Assembly (NCBI RefSeq): GCF_016859285.1
Contig: NC_053418.1
Span: 9,203,501-9,267,500 of the forward strand
DNA: 64,000 nucleotides
From: Xiphias gladius
Taxonomy: Eukaryota > Chordata > Actinopteri > Istiophoriformes > Xiphiidae
Direction of reading: 5' to 3'
A program made the position numbers and the translations under genes. Positions within the stretch are counted from its first letter, which is position 1. The number at the start of each line of letters is the position of its first letter. Shown here in pieces: positions 60,301 through 64,000 of this stretch. The notes under the pieces were generated by a model, which was not told the origin of the DNA, ran no database searches, and saw only the letters and a list, made by a program, of their open reading frames with translations.

Positions 60301-63098
60301 AAAATCCAAACAACAACAAGTATGTTTACTAAAGGACTGAAACAGCTACGGAAAGTGATCGGTCGTGCTCTTGCCTTTGGCGTCTTTGGTTCAGTTTTGA
60401 TAACCGTCTTCTGAGGCTGCTCTGTCTGGATCGGGGGTGTTTCTCTCGGCTGGGGCTGGACGTGGGTGTCCTCTGTCTGGCCCGTGGTACCTGCCTGTGT
60501 CTGGCTCTGGTCCAGGCTCTGTTCCTGGACCTGCAGCTGCAGCCTTGCACTCTTTTTCCTCTTCTCCTTCTTCCTGTCATGTCTGCGCTGCATCTGAGCG
60601 GCCTCATTCTTCTGAGACTCCTTCTGAAGATTAGAAAATAGAAAAAGGAAAACAGTGGTGATGAGACATAAGTTAACTTTTTTTTTTCACTGTTTCCATA
60701 AAGTCAACTCAAAAATGGATCTCTCTGTCTGCTCAAATCAAATCTTCCTCAGATATCCACTTCTTAGGTGATGTTAAGAAGACGATTAAAAGTAAACCAC
60801 ACAGTGTAACAATTTCATATGAATTTTAATTGGACAGTTTAGACTTCTAATGTAGTTAGAAGTCTGTAGTTCAATATACACTGCCTGGTAATTGTATGTA
60901 AGGTATGCTATTGTTTGTATCTAGAGCTGAAACATATAGTCGCTTAATTGCAACACAAAATTAATCGGCAACCATTTTGATAAACCCTTGAAGTCATTTT
61001 TCAAAGAAAAATACCAAAAAATGTCGGTTCCCGTCTCTTAAATGTGAACATTTCCTGCGTTTAATGGTCTTACATAAAAAGTTTACTGAATATTTTTGGG
61101 TTAAGAACTATTGTTTGGACAAAGCAAGCCCTTTTGGATTTCAGGAACTTGCGATCGGCATGTTCCATTATCTTCTGGCATTTTACAGGCCAAACAATTT
61201 ATTGATTAGAATACAAAGTATGAATCAAATAGTATTAATTAAGTAGTAATCACTAATTTTAAAGAATTGTTAGTTGTAGTATGTATGTAAATTGTACTTT
61301 TGGTTCAACTTGTCCAGGGTTTGAGAAGAAGTAGTTTGCCATATCTCTGTACAATGCTTCAGATGTCTTAGCAGTTTGTTTGTATTATATTTGGTCTCTG
61401 ATGAATAAACTTGAATTAATAAATGAGCTTATTTTACACATTTCCGCTTTAAGTTATATAGGAACAGGGGAATAAAAAATACTAAGTAATAGAAAGCTCA
61501 CAAGATGCAGCAGTAGGATAGGGTGAGGGCTGAGGTTAGGTCAGGCTATGCTCTTTTTTCTCTTTTTAAATTTTTATTCGAGTGTCAAGTTTGACTGCAG
61601 TAATGAGCTACAATGCTCTAAATAGCTCTAAAAATGCTCCAATAGGCTCATGCTTGTATTGATGAAGGCTGTGAGCAAGAAAACTGGTGGAAAAAGCTAG
61701 TAAGAAGGCTTTCATCTAAGAATATTTGTCCAAGGTCAAGAATGAAGAAACTGTCCCACTCACGAGGATTATCATGTAATTAGGATTATTTTCATTATCG
61801 ATTTACTTGCTGATTATTTTCTCAAATAATCATTTGTTTATTCAAAAATGTCAGAAAATTGTGAAAAATGCCCATCAATATTTCCTAGAACCCAATCTGA
61901 CATCTTCACAATCAAAATATATTCTTTTTACTGTGTAATAAAACAGAAATAAACAGCTAATCCTCTCATTTGAGAAACTGGAACCAGTATGTTTAGTATT
62001 TTTCAAGGAAAATCCACTTAACAAAAATTGTTGCTGATTAATTTTGTCTTGATTGACTAATTGATTATGTTACTAATCATTTTATCCTTAATATCAAGTA
62101 AAGGTGTATTTTAAATTTTCACAATATATAGAAGATTATTCAATCGCCTCCTAAGTGAATAGCATCTTTCTGAGCGAAAACGCAAAAAGATATAAAGGAA
62201 TAATGAGGACATGGCCACAGTGTCTTCAGTGTTTGATATAGACCTGTTTGTGTGTATTTAACCAGCTTGAGAATGCATGCATTACCTGCAGCTCTTGCAG
62301 TAAGTCTCCACACAGCGCAGATTCAAACAGCTCTTTTCCGTTCTGATACGTCTTTATGATCTTCAGCTTGATCTCTGGAGAGCTGGTTTTCTTCAGCACC
62401 CCACCAGGGGTATTGGACGGGGCATGGGAGGGTTGAGAAGAGGGGGTACTGTCAACAAGTGAGGGGGGAGGACTGGAGGAAGGCAGGTGTAACAGGGGAG
62501 GAGGGGGGAGAGTGTGGGTCATGATGTGAGGCGTCTGGGGCAGGTGGTGCTGGGAGGGCAGTGGCAGTGGCGGGGGACTCTGTGGGTGTGGGTGGGTTTG
62601 TATATGAGGTGGGTTTGAGTGGAAGTGGTGTGTTTGGTGGTGGTGATGGGGGTGATGATGATGGTGGTGGAGGTGTGGGTGATGTGTGGGCAGTGGGGGG
62701 GACACAGGAGACAAAGGTCTCTCCTGGAGACCAGGTCCTCTCAGGACCGTCCCCTCCCCCGGCAGGAGACCGTGCTCTCCGTAGCTCCGTATGGCCCCGA
62801 AGCCGTTTGCCGAGCCGTTGGGGAACTGCGAGTACATGGAAAACTTGGCCTGCGGCTCGTACATGCCCAGTCCCGGCGGGAAGCCATTGGAGACCTGCTG
62901 CATGTCCTCCGAGGCTGACGGCGGGTAGGAGAACTCTGCATCCAGGGCAGCATCATAGGAGGGACCACCATCCTCGCCCGGGTCACTACCGGTGTCGCAG
63001 GTGCCTTCCTGTCTGATGTTGGCTGAGTCAATGAGCTGAGGGGGTTGCTGAATTGTATTTCCCATGATCCCTTGCATGAAAGAGAAGGAGAAATCCAT
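43034..63098 (-). CDS. nsd3: NSD3 histone H3K36 methyltransferase (24 coding exons)
   Basis: Nuclear SET-domain enzyme that dimethylates H3K36. Coding exons (minus): 62286-63098, 60375-60623, 60101-60263, 59808-59962, 57819-58448, 57571-57736, 57386-57486, 56715-56760, 56476-56606, 55720-55845, 55473-55599, 55177-55377, 52042-52221, 51091-51237, 47678-47834, 46260-46462, 46037-46149, 45773-45919, 45559-45681, 44347-44463, 44108-44249, 43888-43994, 43565-43769, 43034-43305; 4821 nt, 1606 aa (human about 1437). Domains: invariant [20 protein letters not shown] start; ET-binding-type EIKLKIIKT (242-250); PWWP1 (about 373-435, YPWWP 386-390); PHD1-4 (about 858-1120); PWWP2 (about 1120-1185, [10 protein letters not shown]); AWS (1256-1298); SET (about 1304-1425) with NHSC 1382-1385 and Y1420; post-[12 protein letters not shown]-terminal PHD5/C5HCH (about 1483-1563). 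Catalytic residues look intact. The N-terminus identifies NSD3 rather than NSD1 or NSD2. The intron after the second exon listed appears to be GC-AG. The last bases of exon 43888-43994 are the least certain junction. Confidence 0.95.
44108..45681 (-). other. nsd3: nsd3 exons encoding the catalytic SET domain
   Basis: Three exons (45559-45681, 44347-44463, 44108-44249) encode residues 1286-1412 of the predicted protein: the end of AWS ([15 protein letters not shown]), the AdoMet-binding [33 protein letters not shown] and [11 protein letters not shown]. The next exon (43888-43994) adds ELTFNYN and the post-SET cysteines. Every signature expected of an active NSD enzyme is present. Confidence 0.9.
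47030..47600 (+). repeat. Unidentified dispersed repeat B, copy 2 (nsd3 intron)
   Basis: Colinear with 3535-4080. Shared blocks include CCCCAGCCTG, TTTCCTAAAACAGCTGG, TGACTCGAAATAAA, CACTGATGTGTTTTTAAT and GGAATAAGCTATATC. It lies in the intron between exons 46260-46462 and 47678-47834 and ends about 80 bases from the exon. Confidence 0.65.
47858..47966 (-). repeat. (CA)n microsatellite directly upstream of an nsd3 splice acceptor
   Basis: TG-rich on the + strand, so CA-rich in the nsd3 transcript. It ends about 20 nt before the acceptor of exon 47678-47834, which encodes PHD4 and the start of PWWP2. The sequence between repeat and acceptor has only a weak polypyrimidine tract. Confidence 0.85.
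48010..50126 (-). other. nsd3 intron sequence, no exon seen
   Basis: Part of the large intron between exons 51091-51237 and 47678-47834. It contains TTCATTCTTGACCTTGG near 49533 and CTGCTGAAGAAGACCATGGC near 49693, both short motifs repeated elsewhere in the window. No other recognisable element. Confidence 0.4.
50127..50575. mobile_element. MITE with 21-bp terminal inverted repeats in nsd3 intron
   Basis: The first 21 bases (GGGTACATCTCAATTCCCTT plus A) and the complement of the last 21 (GGGTACATCCCTATTCCCTT plus A) match at 19 positions. No target-site duplication could be confirmed. The 120-codon open frame at 50289-50651 overlaps the element, crosses its end and is not a gene. Confidence 0.7.
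51311..51360. repeat. (CA)n microsatellite in nsd3 intron
   Basis: Two short (CA)n runs separated by CGTG, about 75 bases upstream (in transcript sense) of the acceptor of exon 51091-51237. Confidence 0.7.
52850..54124 (-). pseudogene. Tc1-like transposon relic with broken transposase, in nsd3 intron
   Basis: On the minus strand the element begins at TACAGTGGCATAAAAAAGTT (end at 54124). The transposase start follows at about 53772-53777 ([20 protein letters not shown], the paired-like helix-turn-helix). Further downstream are tracts corresponding to [20 protein letters not shown] (53475-53535), the transposase catalytic region around 53050-53300 and FAKNLPNNRI-like sequence near 52870. Stops and frameshifts break it repeatedly. 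The opposite terminal repeat is missing (similarity ends near 52850), so it is truncated at its 3' side and cannot move by itself. Confidence 0.8.
54163..54319. repeat. (TAAA)n followed by (TA)n microsatellite
   Basis: About 105 bases of TAAA units followed by about 50 bases of TA units, starting some 40 bases outside the Tc1 relic end. It explains the Tyr/Ile/Leu/Phe-repeat frame on the minus strand. Confidence 0.9.
55970..56330 (+). repeat. MITE family A copy in nsd3 intron
   Basis: Starts AGGGCTGCAACAAATTATTATT, contains TCACATTTGAGAAGCTGGAAGC and ends ATTTGTCGATTCATCGACTGATCATTTTCAGCTC. It lies between exons 55720-55845 and 56476-56606. Confidence 0.7.
60922..61276 (-). repeat. MITE family A copy in nsd3 intron, reverse orientation
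   Basis: Starts AGAGCTGAAACATATAGTCG, then AATTAATCGGCAACCATTTTG, TTACTGAATATTTTTGGGTT, ACAGGCCAAACAATTTATTG, ending near TTGTTAGTTGTAG. Confidence 0.65.
61775..62085 (+). repeat. MITE family A copy in nsd3 intron
   Basis: GGATTATTTTCATTATCGAT at the left, AAAATGTCAGAAAATTGTGA, CTCTCATTTGAGAAACTGGAACC in the middle and TTGACTAATTGATTATGTTAC at the right. It is near full length and among the less diverged copies. Confidence 0.7.
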
Positions 63099-63142
63099 TG
63101 TTGGGCTCCTGCATCCTTAACTGTCTTTTTCTTTGACTGGAC
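63099..63142 (-). other. nsd3: nsd3 5' UTR part of the first coding exon
   Basis: An acceptor TCAACAG|GTCC on the minus strand at 63142/63143 opens the exon. It leaves 44 nt of 5' UTR before the ATG at 63098-63096, with an in-frame TAA shortly upstream of the start. A noncoding first exon must lie to the right. Confidence 0.65.
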
Positions 63143-64000
63143 CTGTTGACAGAGACATAGCAATTAAATGAGACACAGATAGGCTGTGTTTTCAAAACCA
63201 AGACAAACAAATCAACCAAATACCTTGTTCAAGATTGTCTCATTTATCCTCTTCTATGAAATGTTATAACAAGAAGCTCCAGCTTGACATTGCACATATC
63301 AGATCTACTCTCTGCAAGACTCTTTTTGGTCACCTACTGACACCCCTGGGTTGTGCCACTCTCTATGCATGGTGTATATATTCTTTTTGGTTTTAGTGTT
63401 CATCAGATACAGGGGATACCAGAGACTACACAGGGCAGCTTCATGATACTTTGCCCAGAGGCCCAGAAACCTACCAGTAGTCCTTTTCTGGGAGATTATC
63501 CTGCCTCTGGTTTACTGTGTGTCAGTTGGTTAGTGGTAATGTGATTAAACATACTGTATATGTATTTAGGAATATGCACCTTGTAGGCATAACATAATCG
63601 GAATTTTTCTTTTTTCTTTTTAATTCCAGCCAGGGACCTTTGCAGCATCTACACTATTAAACTGTCCACTAAAGGAAAAAAAAAATCCCCCAAAACAATA
63701 TTAAAAAAAATTAGCACCTGCTGTTACCATTTAAGCAAATATTGTACTTTAGTGGTGCATATCTGCAAACAAATTTGCATGTGTGGCAAACAAAAGAACT
63801 GCCAGGGCTCCAGAGCAGTTTAACACTTTTCCTGGTGGGTAAATCCAGCCTGGAGGGTTTATGAAGTCATTAGATATTATGTGACATGTAACACAATCCT
63901 GTGAAGACATACAGTATTGGCCAAATCTAACCTCAGCTCCAAATAAATTCAAGAGCTGAAACAATTAGTAGACTGACTGAACAATTCTGCCATCAACCAT
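63143..64000. other. nsd3 intron 1 sequence, no exon seen
   Basis: AT-rich with no CpG-rich block, so the nsd3 promoter and first exon are probably beyond the window. The frames at 63353-63544 and 63749-63964 show no domain. Confidence 0.45.

Noticed and set aside
62561..63016. Long + strand frames (151 and 99 codons) opposite the first nsd3 coding exon
   Set aside because: Antisense shadow of a GC-rich exon; Gly/Val-rich composition arises from the His/Pro codons on the coding strand.
43034..63098. Assignment of the methyltransferase to NSD2 or NSD1
   Set aside because: The N-terminal [20 protein letters not shown] and the neighbouring plpp5 are specific to NSD3; NSD1 is much longer and NSD2 has an HMG box, which is not seen here.

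Overview
This 64 kb window is vertebrate nuclear DNA, almost certainly from a teleost, probably a percomorph-type fish. Evidence: intron-rich genes whose proteins closely match human families, GT/AG introns of very uneven length, CpG-rich promoters, and intergenic and intronic DNA dense in hAT-like miniature elements, Tc1 relics and AC/TA/GGA microsatellites typical of fish. I found no prokaryotic, organellar or viral gene and no CRISPR array.

Layout. (1) A single-exon claudin-5 gene (cldn5, + strand) at 54-701, with its 3' UTR to about 1.5 kb. (2) About 15 kb of gene desert (1.5-16.8 kb) made of simple repeats, MITEs and transposon relics. (3) cdc45 (- strand), 18 coding exons from 24792 down to 16770, predicting 567 aa. 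It lies tail-to-tail with cldn5, as CDC45 and CLDN5 do in human 22q11. (4) A 4.7 kb spacer holding the CpG-rich cdc45 promoter with an E2F-type site, a SINE-like piece, a Penelope-like fragment and a MITE with intact target-site duplication. (5) plpp5 (- strand), 7 coding exons from 34206 to 29452, predicting 266 aa with all three PAP2 phosphatase motifs, and a CpG-rich candidate promoter at about 36.0-36.3 kb. (6) nsd3 (- strand), 24 coding exons from 63098 to 43034, predicting 1606 aa, with a 3' UTR of about 4.8 kb ending near 38.2 kb. The most 5' exon here starts at a splice acceptor (63142), so the noncoding first exon and promoter probably lie to the right of the window.

The plpp5-nsd3 pair matches the human 8p11 arrangement. 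The window therefore joins two blocks that sit on different human chromosomes (22q11 and 8p11). The four genes are not a functional operon: they encode a tight-junction protein, a replicative helicase subunit, a lipid phosphatase and an H3K36 methyltransferase.

No new multi-gene system is evident. The points most worth a second look are the synteny junction, a GC-AG intron and a histidine/proline-rich expansion in nsd3, two splice acceptors directly preceded by microsatellites, an E2F site at cdc45, a ten-copy MITE family including a cluster in one cdc45 intron, and an unidentified repeat of about 0.55 kb present twice. Exon boundaries were placed by eye from splice signals, reading-frame continuity and remembered human homologues; no alignment was run.
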